From assembly GCA_019187185.1 (NCBI GenBank), contig JABAQU010000004.1, positions 1 to 64,000 on the forward strand: a DNA stretch of 64,000 bases. The letters are read 5' to 3'. Within the stretch, counting starts at the first letter, position 1; each line of letters starts with the position of its first letter. Positions 44,434-53,165 of the stretch are shown piece by piece. A program made the position numbers and the translations under genes. The notes below the pieces were generated by a model that saw only the letters and a list, made by a program, of their open reading frames with translations, made no database searches and was not told the origin of the DNA. This DNA is from Steroidobacteraceae bacterium. Its GTDB lineage: Bacteria > Pseudomonadota > Gammaproteobacteria > Steroidobacterales > Steroidobacteraceae.

Positions 44434-45300
44434 ATGGATACCCGTCTCGCGGACCTCCTGCGCCAGTTCGACCTCGAGCGCCTCGAGGTGAACCTCTTTC
44501 GCGGCCAGAGCCGGGATATCGGCTCGCCGCAGGTGTTCGGCGGCCAGGTGCTCGGCCAGGCGCTGATGGCGGCCTACGCGACGATCGAGTCGCACGACGT
44601 GCATTCGCTGCACGCCTATTTCCTGCGCCGCGGCGACTTCAAGGCGCCGATCGTCTACCACGTCGATCGCGCACGCGACGGGCACAGCTTCTCCGCGCGG
44701 CGGGTCGTCGCGATCCAGCACGGCGAGCAGATATTCAACATGGCCGCCTCCTTCCAGCTGCGCGAGACGGGCCTCGACCACCAGATGCCGATGCCCGACG
44801 TGCCGCCGCCGGAAGCGCTGCCGGAGAGCGACGAGCCGCCGCTCGAAGTGCTCGAGAAGCTGCCGGAGAAGCTCCAGCGACTCTTTGCGCAGAAGCGGCC
44901 GTTCGAGTTCCGGTCGGTGGAACCGACCGATTACCTGCACCCGCGCAAGCTACCGCCGCGCCAGCACGTGTGGCTGCGCGCCGTGGGGCCCTTGCCCGAC
45001 GACGACCGGCTGCACCGCTGCCTCCTCGCCTACGTGTCCGACTACAACCTGCTCGACACGTCGCTGCGCCCGCATGGCGCATCGTGGCATGCGGGCAATC
45101 TCATCCTCGCGAGCATCGATCACGCGATGTGGTTTCATCGCCCGGTGCGCCTCGACGAATGGCTCCTTTGCACGATGGACAGCCCGAGCGCCTCGGGCGC
45201 ACGCGGCTTCGCGCGCGGCATGCTGCACGCCCGCGACGGTCGCCTCGTCGCGAGCACTGCGCAGGAAGGATTGATCCGGATCGTCAAGCCGCCGGGATGA
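44434..45300 (+). CDS. tesB: Acyl-CoA thioesterase II (288 aa)
   Basis: Double hot-dog fold with QVFGGQVLGQALMAA, SFSARRVVAIQHGEQIF and the second domain with HRCLLAYVSDYNLLDTSLRP, SIDHAMWFHRPVRLDEWLL, and a C-terminal LVASTAQEGLIRI. The catalytic Asp/Thr/Gln-type residues of TesB are visible in SDYNLL and AQEG. It hydrolyses medium- and long-chain acyl-CoAs. Length matches. It overlaps the next gene start by 4 bp. Confidence 0.95.
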   Translation: MDTRLADLLRQFDLERLEVNLFRGQSRDIGSPQVFGGQVLGQALMAAYATIESHDVHSLHAYFLRRGDFKAPIVYHVDRARDGHSFSARRVVAIQHGEQIFNMAASFQLRETGLDHQMPMPDVPPPEALPESDEPPLEVLEKLPEKLQRLFAQKRPFEFRSVEPTDYLHPRKLPPRQHVWLRAVGPLPDDDRLHRCLLAYVSDYNLLDTSLRPHGASWHAGNLILASIDHAMWFHRPVRLDEWLLCTMDSPSASGARGFARGMLHARDGRLVASTAQEGLIRIVKPPG

Positions 45301-46274
45301 ACGCCGCGCGCGCCCTCGCTGTCGCCGCCGCCCTGGCCGGCGCGCCCGGGACCGCAGCCGCCGCGCCCGCCGATGATGTCGCAACGCTCGCCGCATGGTG
45401 GCCGGGCATTTACGACACGGCCGAACAACTGGTGTTCTCGACCCACGGCGTGGCGGGCCGCGCCGAAGGCTCCGAACTGCGCGTGCGCACGATCGTCTCG
45501 CGCATTGCGGTGCCGTGGCTCGGCCGCTACGTGCTCTATGTCGAGGAATTCCTGCACGACGATCCAGAGAATCTGCGGCGGCAGGTACTGCTGCGGCTCG
45601 AGCAGGCGAACGGCGGCGTGCGCGTACGCCAGTACACGCTGCGCAATCCCGCACACTTTCGCCACCTGCACCGCTCCCCGCGCCTGATCGCGAGCCTCAC
45701 GGTCGACGACCTCGAAGCGGATCCCGGCTGCGATCTCGTCCTGCGGCGCGAGGTCACGCAGTTCATCGGTGGCACCGAAGGCAACGCGTGCCGCGACGAT
45801 GCGCCGAACGAGGCTCGCTACCTGGACTATCGCCTGCTCGTCGGTCAGGACCTGTACTGGTATCGCAAGCGCCACTTTCGCGTCGCGGACAACGTGCTCG
45901 AGGACGAGATCGCGGGCTACACGTGGTTCCAGCTGTACGCGGCGCGCCTGTTTTCGTGCCGCGTGCGCTGGTCGCCGAGCGGCCGCCGCGCCGACCTGCG
46001 CGACCTGCTCGCGGTCGACGTGCACGACCAGGGGGGACGCGCGAACTTCACGACACCGGACGGCCGCCGCCTCGAGATCGAATTGCACGCCGAGGACTGG
46101 CCGTTCGCGGCGGGCCGCGACTCGCTGATCCTGATCCTCGACGAAGCGGGCGCGAACGATCCGCTCGCGACCACGTGGACCCCGATCGGTCGCGACGCGA
46201 TCACGCTCGATCTCGGCTGGCTCGCGGTGCGCTGCGCGGCGGTGGTGCCGGATCGGCCGGTGCGCAGGACATGA
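45297..46274 (+). CDS. CpeT/CpcT-like chromophore-lyase family protein, exported (325 aa)
   Basis: Signal peptide (ALAVAAALAGAPGTAAAA) then a CpcT/CpeT-type beta barrel: LAAWWPGIYDTAEQLVF, YVLYVEEFLHDDPENLRRQV, RQYTLRNPAHFRH and VTQFIGGTEGNAC. In cyanobacteria this family attaches bilins to phycobiliproteins, but it also occurs in non-phototrophs with unknown roles. About 110 residues extra at the C-terminus are a second beta-rich part (FTTPDGRRLEIELH). Translationally coupled to tesB. Bilin attachment here is not implied. Confidence 0.7.
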   Translation: MNAARALAVAAALAGAPGTAAAAPADDVATLAAWWPGIYDTAEQLVFSTHGVAGRAEGSELRVRTIVSRIAVPWLGRYVLYVEEFLHDDPENLRRQVLLRLEQANGGVRVRQYTLRNPAHFRHLHRSPRLIASLTVDDLEADPGCDLVLRREVTQFIGGTEGNACRDDAPNEARYLDYRLLVGQDLYWYRKRHFRVADNVLEDEIAGYTWFQLYAARLFSCRVRWSPSGRRADLRDLLAVDVHDQGGRANFTTPDGRRLEIELHAEDWPFAAGRDSLILILDEAGANDPLATTWTPIGRDAITLDLGWLAVRCAAVVPDRPVRRT

Positions 46275-46371
46275 GGATGGCCGCCGCTGCTGTCGGCTGC
46301 GTAATTACCCTTAAGGTGCCGTTCAGCTTCGACCGGTAGTATCGGCGTTCCGAGAGTCCGGAGGGTTCCCG

Positions 46372-46776
46372 ATGCTGCGTGCGCTGTCGTCTGCTGTCAC
46401 CCTGTCGATCCTGCTCGTGGGCCAGGTCTTTGCTGCGGACGCGGCAACGACCGAGGCGCAGCTGAAGCGCGGCAGGCTGCTCTTCACGCAGTGCCAGGCG
46501 TGCCATCAGGTGAAGCCGGGTGCACCTTCGCTCCTCGGCCCGAACCTCGCTGGGATCATGGGCCGCAAGGCGGCCTCGGCGCCCGGGTTCAAGTACTCGT
46601 CTGCGCTCGCGAAATCGGGTCTCACTTGGAACGTCGCCACGCTCGACAAGTGGCTCGCCCGTCCGTCGACCCTGGTGCCCGGCAACACGATGGCCTTTGC
46701 AGGGCTGCCCAAGGCCGAGGATCGCGCGGCCGTGATCGCGTGGCTCGCGGCCGAGACTGCGCCGAAGAAGAAATAG
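46372..46776 (+). CDS. Class I c-type cytochrome (134 aa)
   Basis: Signal peptide (LSSAVTLSILLVGQVFAAD), haem-attachment CQACH (residues 43-47), and axial Met in GNTMAFAG near residue 103. It resembles cytochrome c2/c552-type soluble carriers of the periplasm. ATG with GGAGGG just upstream. It may accept electrons from the periplasmic molybdenum hydroxylase, but no operon link exists. Confidence 0.95.
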   Translation: MLRALSSAVTLSILLVGQVFAADAATTEAQLKRGRLLFTQCQACHQVKPGAPSLLGPNLAGIMGRKAASAPGFKYSSALAKSGLTWNVATLDKWLARPSTLVPGNTMAFAGLPKAEDRAAVIAWLAAETAPKKK

Positions 46777-46790
46777 CGACCTGCCGCCGA

Positions 46791-47255
46791 TCAGGCGAGC
46801 GCCCGCACGAGGACGATCAGGCCGGCGATTGCGAGCGCGAGTGACACGATCGCGACCGCGAGAATCGCGACGGGCACGACGATCAGCATCGCGCGCGAGT
46901 GCCGCTCGATGCGGGCCGGATCGCGTCGCCAGCGATCGAGCAGCGCGAGATTGCGCAGGTGCGGCTTGAACGCGAAGTCGAACAGATCGCCCGCGACCGG
47001 AATCGCGCCGAGCGTCGCGTCGAGCAGGACATTGCCGAGCATCCTGGTCTGCAGCACGAGCGGGGCGCCGAGCTGCCGTGCGACGAGCACCCCATAGGCA
47101 CCGAACACGGCACCCACGAAGTCGCCGAATCCGGGTACGAGCCCGATCAGGGCGTCGATACCGAACCGCAGCCGCGTTCCCGGCACCCCAAACGCGCTGT
47201 CGAGCAGCGTGGCGAGCCGCGCATAGCGCTCGTAGTGCGCCGTTCCTCCCGTCAC
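46791..47255 (-). CDS. DUF4112 membrane protein (154 aa)
   Basis: The sequence FRFGIDALIGLVPGFGD-type centre (LRFGIDALIGLVPGFGDFVG) and DATLGAIPVAGDLFDFAFK are landmarks of DUF4112, with hydrophobic segments near residues 50-75 and a C-terminal TM (IVVPVAILAVAIVSLALAIA). Function unknown. GTG 47255 overlaps the stop of the hydrolase gene by 4 bp; it is the last gene of the operon led by htpX. Confidence 0.9.
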   Translation of the reverse strand: MTGGTAHYERYARLATLLDSAFGVPGTRLRFGIDALIGLVPGFGDFVGAVFGAYGVLVARQLGAPLVLQTRMLGNVLLDATLGAIPVAGDLFDFAFKPHLRNLALLDRWRRDPARIERHSRAMLIVVPVAILAVAIVSLALAIAGLIVLVRALA

Positions 47256-48190
47256 CGGCCGCCCGTGGCGAGCGCCGCGATCTCCCGGCGCAGCAGCACG
47301 TTGAAACCGGCTGGGTCCTCCATCATCGGGAAGTGGCCCAGCCCCTGCATCGTATCCGCGTGAAAGCCCGGCACGGTGCGCTGAATGCCTGCGACGTCGA
47401 TCGGCCACATGTCCGAACGGATGTCGACGATCGGCACGTGGATCGCCGCGAGGGCCGGCCGCGTGTCGTACTGCGAGAGCGCAATCATGGAAGGTATAGC
47501 GACCTCCGGTGGCGCGAGCGCCATGTCGTCGGCGACGCGACGCACGAGCACGGGATCGGCCGTCGACGGAAAGAGGCTGGTCGTGACGAACTCGCGCGTC
47601 GCACCGATGAAGTCGGCCTTCAGTCGATCGATCAGCGCATCGAACACCGGATTCGGCTGCGGCGCGGCGCCGAGCGAGTTGAACGTGTCGACGCCGATGA
47701 TCCCGAGCAGGCGATCGGGGATCAGTCGTGCCGCTTCGAGCGCCACCGGGCCGCCCATCGAGTGACCGACGAGCACGACCTTGCCTTCGGGCAGGGCCGC
47801 GAGCACGGCTGCGACGTCGGCCCCGAACGCCGGTATCGTCCAATGCGCGCGATTGCGACCCGACGCGCCGTGGCCCGCGAGGTTGATGGCGACGACCGTG
47901 TAGCTCGCCTTGAGATCCTCGATCTGTGCCCGCCAATAGTTGGCGTCGCAGGACCAGCCATGGATCAGAACGATCAGCGGCTGGCCGTGGCCATAGACCC
48001 GATAGTCGATGTGCACGCCGTCCGGCGCGAAGGCGATGCGGGGTGCGCCTTCCGCCACGGGGGCCGCAGGCGGCAGTGCGGGCGCATTCACCGGCGACTC
48101 CGTGTGACGGCTGCAGCCAGCCACCGCGAGGAGAAGAGCCGGCAGCGAGAGTGCAATACCGGGCCGGGCGCGTCTGTCCCTTGCATTCAT
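47252..48190 (-). CDS. Lipoprotein alpha/beta hydrolase (312 aa)
   Basis: N-terminal lipobox LLAVAGC places it in the envelope. The alpha/beta hydrolase core has oxyanion-type HGWSCDANYW, the nucleophile elbow GHSMGGPVAL (Ser), Asp in DIRSDMWPID and His in QGLGHFPMMED. It resembles fluoroacetate dehalogenase/epoxide hydrolase-like enzymes; the substrate is unknown. ATG 48190 overlaps the stop of the oxidase gene (ATGA). Confidence 0.92.
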   Translation of the reverse strand: MNARDRRARPGIALSLPALLLAVAGCSRHTESPVNAPALPPAAPVAEGAPRIAFAPDGVHIDYRVYGHGQPLIVLIHGWSCDANYWRAQIEDLKASYTVVAINLAGHGASGRNRAHWTIPAFGADVAAVLAALPEGKVVLVGHSMGGPVALEAARLIPDRLLGIIGVDTFNSLGAAPQPNPVFDALIDRLKADFIGATREFVTTSLFPSTADPVLVRRVADDMALAPPEVAIPSMIALSQYDTRPALAAIHVPIVDIRSDMWPIDVAGIQRTVPGFHADTMQGLGHFPMMEDPAGFNVLLRREIAALATGGR

Positions 48191-49620
48191 GCGCTGTGCA
48201 GTACCTTGCCGGGGTTCATGATGCCATTCGGGTCGAGCGCGCGCTTGATCGCGCGCATCAGTTCGAGCTTGACCGGCGGCGCGTAGCGCGCGAGCTCGTC
48301 GACCTTGAGCCGGCCGATGCCGTGCTCGGCGCTGATGCTGCCGCCGTTCGCCGCCACGAGGTCGTGGACCACACGCTGCACCTCGTCGGCGCGCGAGACG
48401 AGATGCAACGGGTCGGTGCCGGCGCGCGCATTGACGTTGAAATGCAGGTTGCCGTCGCCGACGTGGCCGTACGCGACCAGCACGGCCTCGGGCAGGTGGG
48501 CCGCGATCCACCCCGAGGCCTCGGCAACGAAGCGTGCCAGCGCGCCGATCGGCAGCGCGATGTCGTGCTTGAGGCTCGCGCCCTCGCGTCGCTGGGCCTC
48601 CGGGATGGACTCGCGCAGGCGCCAGAATGCTGCGCGCTGGCGTTCGTTCTGCGCGAGCGCGGCATCGTCGAGCAGCCCGCCGTCCATCGCTTCGCGCAGC
48701 GCGTTCTCGAGCATCGCGTCGAGATCGTCGGCGGCACGCGCGGAAGTGAGTTCGCACAGCACGCACCACGGGTATTCGCCCGCGAGGGGCTGCGAGACGC
48801 CGGAGATGTGCCGCGTCGTCAGCTCGATCGCCACCTGCGGCACGAGCTCGAACGAACTCACGCGGTCGCCGCTCGCCTCGCGCAGCAGGTTCAGCAGGTC
48901 GACCGCAGCGGCGACGCTGCGCACGGCGACGAAGGCCGTGGCGATCGCGCGCGGCCTCGGAAAGAGCTTGAGGCTCGCCGCCGTGATTACCCCGAGCGTA
49001 CCTTCGGCGCCGACGAACAGCGCCTTCAGGTCGTAGCCCGTGTTGTCCTTGCGCAGCTCGCCGAGGGACGAGAGCACGCGGCCGTCGGCGAGGACCACCT
49101 CGAGGCCGAGCACGAGATCGCGTGTCATGCCGTAGCGGACGACGTTGAGCCCGCCGGCGTTCGTGCCGAGGTTGCCACCGATCTGGCAACTGCCCTCCGA
49201 GCCGAGGCTCAGCGGAAAGTAACGGTCGACGGCTTCGGCTTCGCGTTGCAGGTTGGCGAGGAGACAGCCCGCCTCGGCGACCATCGAGTTGTTGGTGGCG
49301 TCGATCGAGCGCAGCCGAGCGAGCCGCGCGAGCGACAGGACGACCTGCCGGCCCGACTCGTCGGGCGTGGCGCCGCCACAATAGCCCGTGTTGCCGCCCT
49401 GCGGCACGACGCCGATCTGCGTGCCGTTGCAGAACGCGAGCAATTGCGACACTTCCTCGACGGAGCCGGGGCGCAGCACCGCGAGCGCGGCGCCCTCATA
49501 GAGTTTGCGGTGGTCGGAGAGGAACGGTGCCATCGCGTCGGGCGCCGTGAGGACGGCATCGGGCCCGACGATGCGACGGAAACCCGCCAGCGCGACCTTG
49601 TCGGTTACCGCGGCAGACAT
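48187..49620 (-). CDS. FAD-binding oxidoreductase, D-2-hydroxyacid/D-lactate dehydrogenase type (477 aa)
   Basis: The FAD-4 domain (AVLRPGSVEEVSQLLAF, VVPQGGNTGYCGG, SLGSEGSCQIGGNLGTNAGG, FVGAEGTLGVITAASLKL) and C-terminal FAD-oxidase cap (GHVGDGNLHFNV, ISAEHGIGRLK, LDPNGIMNPGKVL) match GlcD/D2HGDH-like enzymes. It would oxidise a D-2-hydroxy acid and pass electrons to a quinone or flavoprotein. Full length. It sits in the htpX operon, 9 bp after the desaturase gene. Confidence 0.93.
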   Translation of the reverse strand: MSAAVTDKVALAGFRRIVGPDAVLTAPDAMAPFLSDHRKLYEGAALAVLRPGSVEEVSQLLAFCNGTQIGVVPQGGNTGYCGGATPDESGRQVVLSLARLARLRSIDATNNSMVAEAGCLLANLQREAEAVDRYFPLSLGSEGSCQIGGNLGTNAGGLNVVRYGMTRDLVLGLEVVLADGRVLSSLGELRKDNTGYDLKALFVGAEGTLGVITAASLKLFPRPRAIATAFVAVRSVAAAVDLLNLLREASGDRVSSFELVPQVAIELTTRHISGVSQPLAGEYPWCVLCELTSARAADDLDAMLENALREAMDGGLLDDAALAQNERQRAAFWRLRESIPEAQRREGASLKHDIALPIGALARFVAEASGWIAAHLPEAVLVAYGHVGDGNLHFNVNARAGTDPLHLVSRADEVQRVVHDLVAANGGSISAEHGIGRLKVDELARYAPPVKLELMRAIKRALDPNGIMNPGKVLHSA

Positions 49621-49629
49621 CGCGTGGCG

Positions 49630-50625
49630 CTAGCCGAGGCGGCGTATGCGCCGGGCCGAGTGGTCGCGCGCCGAGACCGGCACCGGCTTCAGGTCCCAGA
49701 TGACGCCAAGCCACGACAGGACCTTCAACACGTAATAGGTGATATCGATCTCCCACCAGTAAAAGCCCTGGCGCACGGCGCTCGGGTAGTGATGGTGGTT
49801 GTTGTGCCAGCCCTCGCCGAGCGTGACGAGCGCGAGCAGCCAGTTGTTGCGGCTCGAATCGCCGGTGCGATAGCGCTGGCGCCCGAACACATGTGACAGG
49901 GAATTGATCGTGTAGGTGCCGTGGTAACCCGCGACCGTCGAGATGAAGAATCCCCAGGTGAGCATCTGCCAGCCGTTCGTGCCGAGATGCGGCGCCACGT
50001 CTTCGAGCAGGACGCCGAGCGCGAACATGCCGACAGCGAGCAGCACGGGCACGACGATGTCGAAGCGGTCGAGCCAGCGCAGTTCGGGGAACTGCAGCAG
50101 GTCGCGCACGCGCTTCAGGTCGGGCACGAAGCCGCGCCGCGACAGGAACCATCCCATGTGCGAGCGCAGGAAGCCGTGCTGGACCGGCGAATGCGCATCT
50201 TCCCTGCGGTCGGACCACGCATGGTGATGCCGGTGATGGGCCGCCCACCACAGCGGCCCGCGCTGCACGGCGGAGGCGCCGAGCACGCCGAACACGAACT
50301 GGCCGACGCGCGAGGTCTTGAACGAACGGTGCGAGAAGTAGCGGTGATAGAAGCCGGTGATCGCGAACATGCGCACGAGGTAGGCGATCACCGCGACCGT
50401 CACCGCAACGGGACTCACGCCGACGACGAATGCAAGCAGGCAGGCGAGGTGCATGGCGATGAACGGCACAATCCGCGCGAGATCGATGCGATCGTCGCCT
50501 GCCTGATCCGCGGCCGACGCCGGGCCCTGTCCCGAATCGAACCAGCGCGCCAAGGCACGGAATGTGCGCGCCACGCCACGCGGCGCGGCGATTGCGCTCG
50601 CGGGCGCGGTGGCGGCTTCGCTCAT
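49630..50625 (-). CDS. Membrane fatty acid desaturase, acyl-CoA delta-9 type (331 aa)
   Basis: All three histidine boxes are present: HRYFSHRSF, HRHHHAWSD and HNNHHHYPS, with hydrophobic stretches before and between them. It introduces a double bond into saturated acyl chains using oxygen and a di-iron centre, keeping membranes fluid. It begins 4 bp after the htpX stop, so membrane-lipid and membrane-protein maintenance appear co-expressed. Confidence 0.95.
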   Translation of the reverse strand: MSEAATAPASAIAAPRGVARTFRALARWFDSGQGPASAADQAGDDRIDLARIVPFIAMHLACLLAFVVGVSPVAVTVAVIAYLVRMFAITGFYHRYFSHRSFKTSRVGQFVFGVLGASAVQRGPLWWAAHHRHHHAWSDRREDAHSPVQHGFLRSHMGWFLSRRGFVPDLKRVRDLLQFPELRWLDRFDIVVPVLLAVGMFALGVLLEDVAPHLGTNGWQMLTWGFFISTVAGYHGTYTINSLSHVFGRQRYRTGDSSRNNWLLALVTLGEGWHNNHHHYPSAVRQGFYWWEIDITYYVLKVLSWLGVIWDLKPVPVSARDHSARRIRRLG

Positions 50626-50629
50626 CGGA

Positions 50630-51499
50630 TCAGAGGCGCGCGCTGCGCAGCGCGGCGATGCGCTCGTCGAGCGGCGGGTGGCTCATGAACAGGCGCCTCA
50701 GGCCGGCGCCCACACCGCCCGCGATGCCGAAGGCCGCCATCTGCGACGGCAGCGGCTGCGGGTGCGCTTCCTTCAGGCGCTCGAGCGCGCTGATCATGCT
50801 GGTCGTGCCGGCGAGATGCGCGCCGCCCGCGTCCGCGCGGAACTCGCGCTGTCGCGAGAACCACATCACGATCATGCTCGCGAAGATGCCGAGCACGAGC
50901 TGCGCGATCATGACGGTGGCGAAATAGGCCATGCCGCCGCGTCCGTCCTCGCGGCGGTCGACCAGCCCGCCGATCACGCGCGCGAGGAAGATCACGAAGG
51001 TGTTCACGACGCCCTGGATCAGGGTCAGCGTGACCATGTCGCCATTGGCGACGTGGCTGATCTCGTGGCCCAGTACCGCCTCGGCTTCCTTCTGGTTCAT
51101 CGCGCGCAGGAGGCCACTGCTCACGGCCACGAGCGCGGCGTCCCGCCGCGCGCCGGTGGCGAATGCGTTCGGCTGCGGCGAATCGAAGATCCCCACCTCG
51201 GGCATGCCGATACCGGCCTGCTCGGCCTGGGCGCGTACCGTGGCGACGAGCCACTGCTCGGTGGCGTTCGCAGGTTGCGTGATCACGCGCACGCCCATCG
51301 AGCGCTTGGCCATCCACTTGGACATCAGCAGTGAAACGATGGCACCGCCGAAGCCAAAGAGCGCCGCAAAGACGAGCAGGCCGCCGAGGTTGCCGCCCTG
51401 TGCGGCCAGGTACTGGTCGATGCCGAGGAGGCGCGCGACGACCGATAGCACGAGCACGACGGCGAGGTTGGTCACCAGAAAGAGGAAGATTCGCTTCAT
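50630..51499 (-). CDS. htpX: HtpX membrane metalloprotease (289 aa)
   Basis: Zinc-binding HEISH (His145, Glu146, His149) in [14 protein letters not shown]-terminal TM segments (residues 4-24, 35-58) and another pair around 155-200, [19 protein letters not shown], with a C-terminal LSMPPLDER-type ending ([16 protein letters not shown]). HtpX degrades misfolded membrane proteins. Full length. The likely promoter of the five-gene operon lies upstream. Confidence 0.96.
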   Translation of the reverse strand: MKRIFLFLVTNLAVVLVLSVVARLLGIDQYLAAQGGNLGGLLVFAALFGFGGAIVSLLMSKWMAKRSMGVRVITQPANATEQWLVATVRAQAEQAGIGMPEVGIFDSPQPNAFATGARRDAALVAVSSGLLRAMNQKEAEAVLGHEISHVANGDMVTLTLIQGVVNTFVIFLARVIGGLVDRREDGRGGMAYFATVMIAQLVLGIFASMIVMWFSRQREFRADAGGAHLAGTTSMISALERLKEAHPQPLPSQMAAFGIAGGVGAGLRRLFMSHPPLDERIAALRSARL

Positions 51500-51592
51500 G
51501 TTGGCGTCTTTGAACCCAGGGTTACGGGAATGTGGGGGCCGGCAGGCGGCCTTCAAGGCCTGCCCGGCGGGGCCGCGACCGCGGCAGGAGGC

Positions 51593-51919
51593 TCAGCGGT
51601 CGTCGTCGTCCTCGTCCTCGTCGTCGTCGTCCCAGTCGTCGTCGTCCTCGTCGTCTTCATCCCAATCGTCGTCGTCATCATCATCATCGTCTTCGTCGTC
51701 ATCATCGTCGTCGTCGCCATCGACCCAGCCCTCGGGCTCGCTGACGCGCTCGAGATCCATCTCGTGCCAGGTCTCGAGGTCGATTTCCTCGATCTCGCCA
51801 TCGAGGTATTCGATCTCGATCAGTTCGGAATCCTCGTCCACGGTCAGTACGCGGAAGGTCTCTTCTTCCTCGGCGTTCTCGTACCATTGCCCAGGGGACG
51901 GCTCGTAGTCTCTGCTCAT
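51593..51919 (-). CDS. Acidic protein with long poly-Asp tail (108 aa)
   Basis: The first 65 residues are folded-looking (PGQWYENAEEEETFRVLTVD, IEIEYLDGEIEEIDLETWHE), resembling a small beta protein family of unknown function (DUF6763-like, from memory). The last 40 residues are nearly all Asp and Glu with a Trp every dozen. The tail is encoded by a TCG/TCA-type trinucleotide run, so its length may vary between strains. The charge suggests binding of metals or basic proteins. Confidence 0.75.
   Translation of the reverse strand: MSRDYEPSPGQWYENAEEEETFRVLTVDEDSELIEIEYLDGEIEEIDLETWHEMDLERVSEPEGWVDGDDDDDDDEDDDDDDDDDWDEDDEDDDDWDDDDEDEDDDDR
51598..51722. repeat. Trinucleotide low-complexity tract encoding poly-Asp
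   Basis: Runs of GTC and ATC triplets (plus strand) with occasional CCA interruptions that encode Trp on the minus strand. Such tracts can expand or contract by slippage. Confidence 0.85.
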
Positions 51920-52007
51920 GCGGCTAGTATGCGGTGCGCCCGGAGCCGAGGCAACGCGGCGCTGTCGTATACTCGAGCGGTTCATCGCCATCCCGTCCAG
52001 CCTCGCC

Positions 52008-53165
52008 ATGCAGAACAGACGACCGGCCGCGCCGGCCTCGCCGCTCGACAGCGCCCGACGCATTGTCGTCAAGGTCGGCTCGGCGCTGCTCGTCGACGGG
52101 GCGACCGGGCGCGTGAACCGGGCCTGGCTCGAGACGCTGGCCGAAGACCTCGTGCGATTGCGCCGGCGCGGGCAGGAGGTGATCCTCGTTTCCTCCGGCG
52201 CCATTGCGCTCGGTCGGCGCCATCTCGGCCTGGCGAGGGGAGCCCTGCGGCTCGAGGAAAGCCAGGCGGCCGCGGCCGTCGGCCAGATCCGCCTCGCGCA
52301 TGCCTACAAGGAACTGTTCGAGGCGCACGACGTCACGGTGGCGCAGGTGTTGCTCACGCTCGAGGACAGCGAACGACGACGGCGCTATCTCAACGGGCGG
52401 GCCACTCTCAACGGGCTGATCGCGCTCGGCGCGCTGCCGGTCGTCAACGAGAACGATACCGTTGCGACCACCGAGATCCGCTATGGAGACAACGACCGCC
52501 TCGCGGCACGGGTCGCGCAGATGGCATCGGCCGATTGCGTGCTGCTGCTGTCGGATGTCGACGGCCTGTACACGGCCGACCCGAACCGGGACGCCGATGC
52601 GCGGTTCATCGAACGGGTGCTGCGCGTGACGCCGGAGATCGAAGCCATGGCCGGCTCGGCCGTGTCGGATGTCGGTACGGGCGGCATGGCCACGAAGATC
52701 GCGGCGGCGAAGATCGCACTGTCGGCCGGCGCGCACCTGTGCATCGCGGCGGGGGCGCACAAGCACCCGGTGCGTCGCATCGAGCAGGGTGCGCGCTGTA
52801 CATGGTTCGTGCCGCAGGGCAATCCCGCGTCTTCGCGCAAGCAGTGGATTGCCGGCACGCTGCGGCCGAGCGGTGCGATCACCGTCGACGACGGCGCGCT
52901 GCGCGCGCTGCGCGCCGGCAAGAGCCTCCTGCCGGCCGGCATCACCGGGGCGCGCGGGCGGTTCGACCGGGGTGACACCGTGAGCGTGCTCGCTCCGGAC
53001 GGCCGTGAGATCGCGCGCGGCATCGTCGCCTACGGCGATGGCGATGTGGCGCGCATCAAGGGCCTGCGGACCCGGGAGGTCGCCGCGCTTCTCGGCTACA
53101 GCGGACGCGACGAGATGATCCACCGCGACGATCTCGTGATGGTGGAGCAGGCCGGCCATGACTGA
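52008..53165 (+). CDS. proB: Glutamate 5-kinase (385 aa)
   Basis: First step of proline synthesis. The kinase domain has [58 protein letters not shown] and [18 protein letters not shown]-terminal PUA domain (residues about 280-385) follows: [26 protein letters not shown] 52008 chosen as first ATG of the conserved region. proA overlaps its 3' end by 8 bp. Confidence 0.97.
   Translation: MQNRRPAAPASPLDSARRIVVKVGSALLVDGATGRVNRAWLETLAEDLVRLRRRGQEVILVSSGAIALGRRHLGLARGALRLEESQAAAAVGQIRLAHAYKELFEAHDVTVAQVLLTLEDSERRRRYLNGRATLNGLIALGALPVVNENDTVATTEIRYGDNDRLAARVAQMASADCVLLLSDVDGLYTADPNRDADARFIERVLRVTPEIEAMAGSAVSDVGTGGMATKIAAAKIALSAGAHLCIAAGAHKHPVRRIEQGARCTWFVPQGNPASSRKQWIAGTLRPSGAITVDDGALRALRAGKSLLPAGITGARGRFDRGDTVSVLAPDGREIARGIVAYGDGDVARIKGLRTREVAALLGYSGRDEMIHRDDLVMVEQAGHD

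Noticed and set aside
45297..46274. Interpreting the CpeT-like gene as proof of a phototroph
   Set aside because: No phycobiliprotein, bilin synthesis or photosynthesis genes occur nearby, and family members exist in non-phototrophs.
47926..49896. Plus-strand frame opposite the FAD oxidase and desaturase genes
   Set aside because: Shadow across two recognised genes.
51598..51722. Trinucleotide tract as a CRISPR or regulatory microsatellite
   Set aside because: It lies inside a coding frame and encodes poly-Asp; a coding explanation is sufficient.
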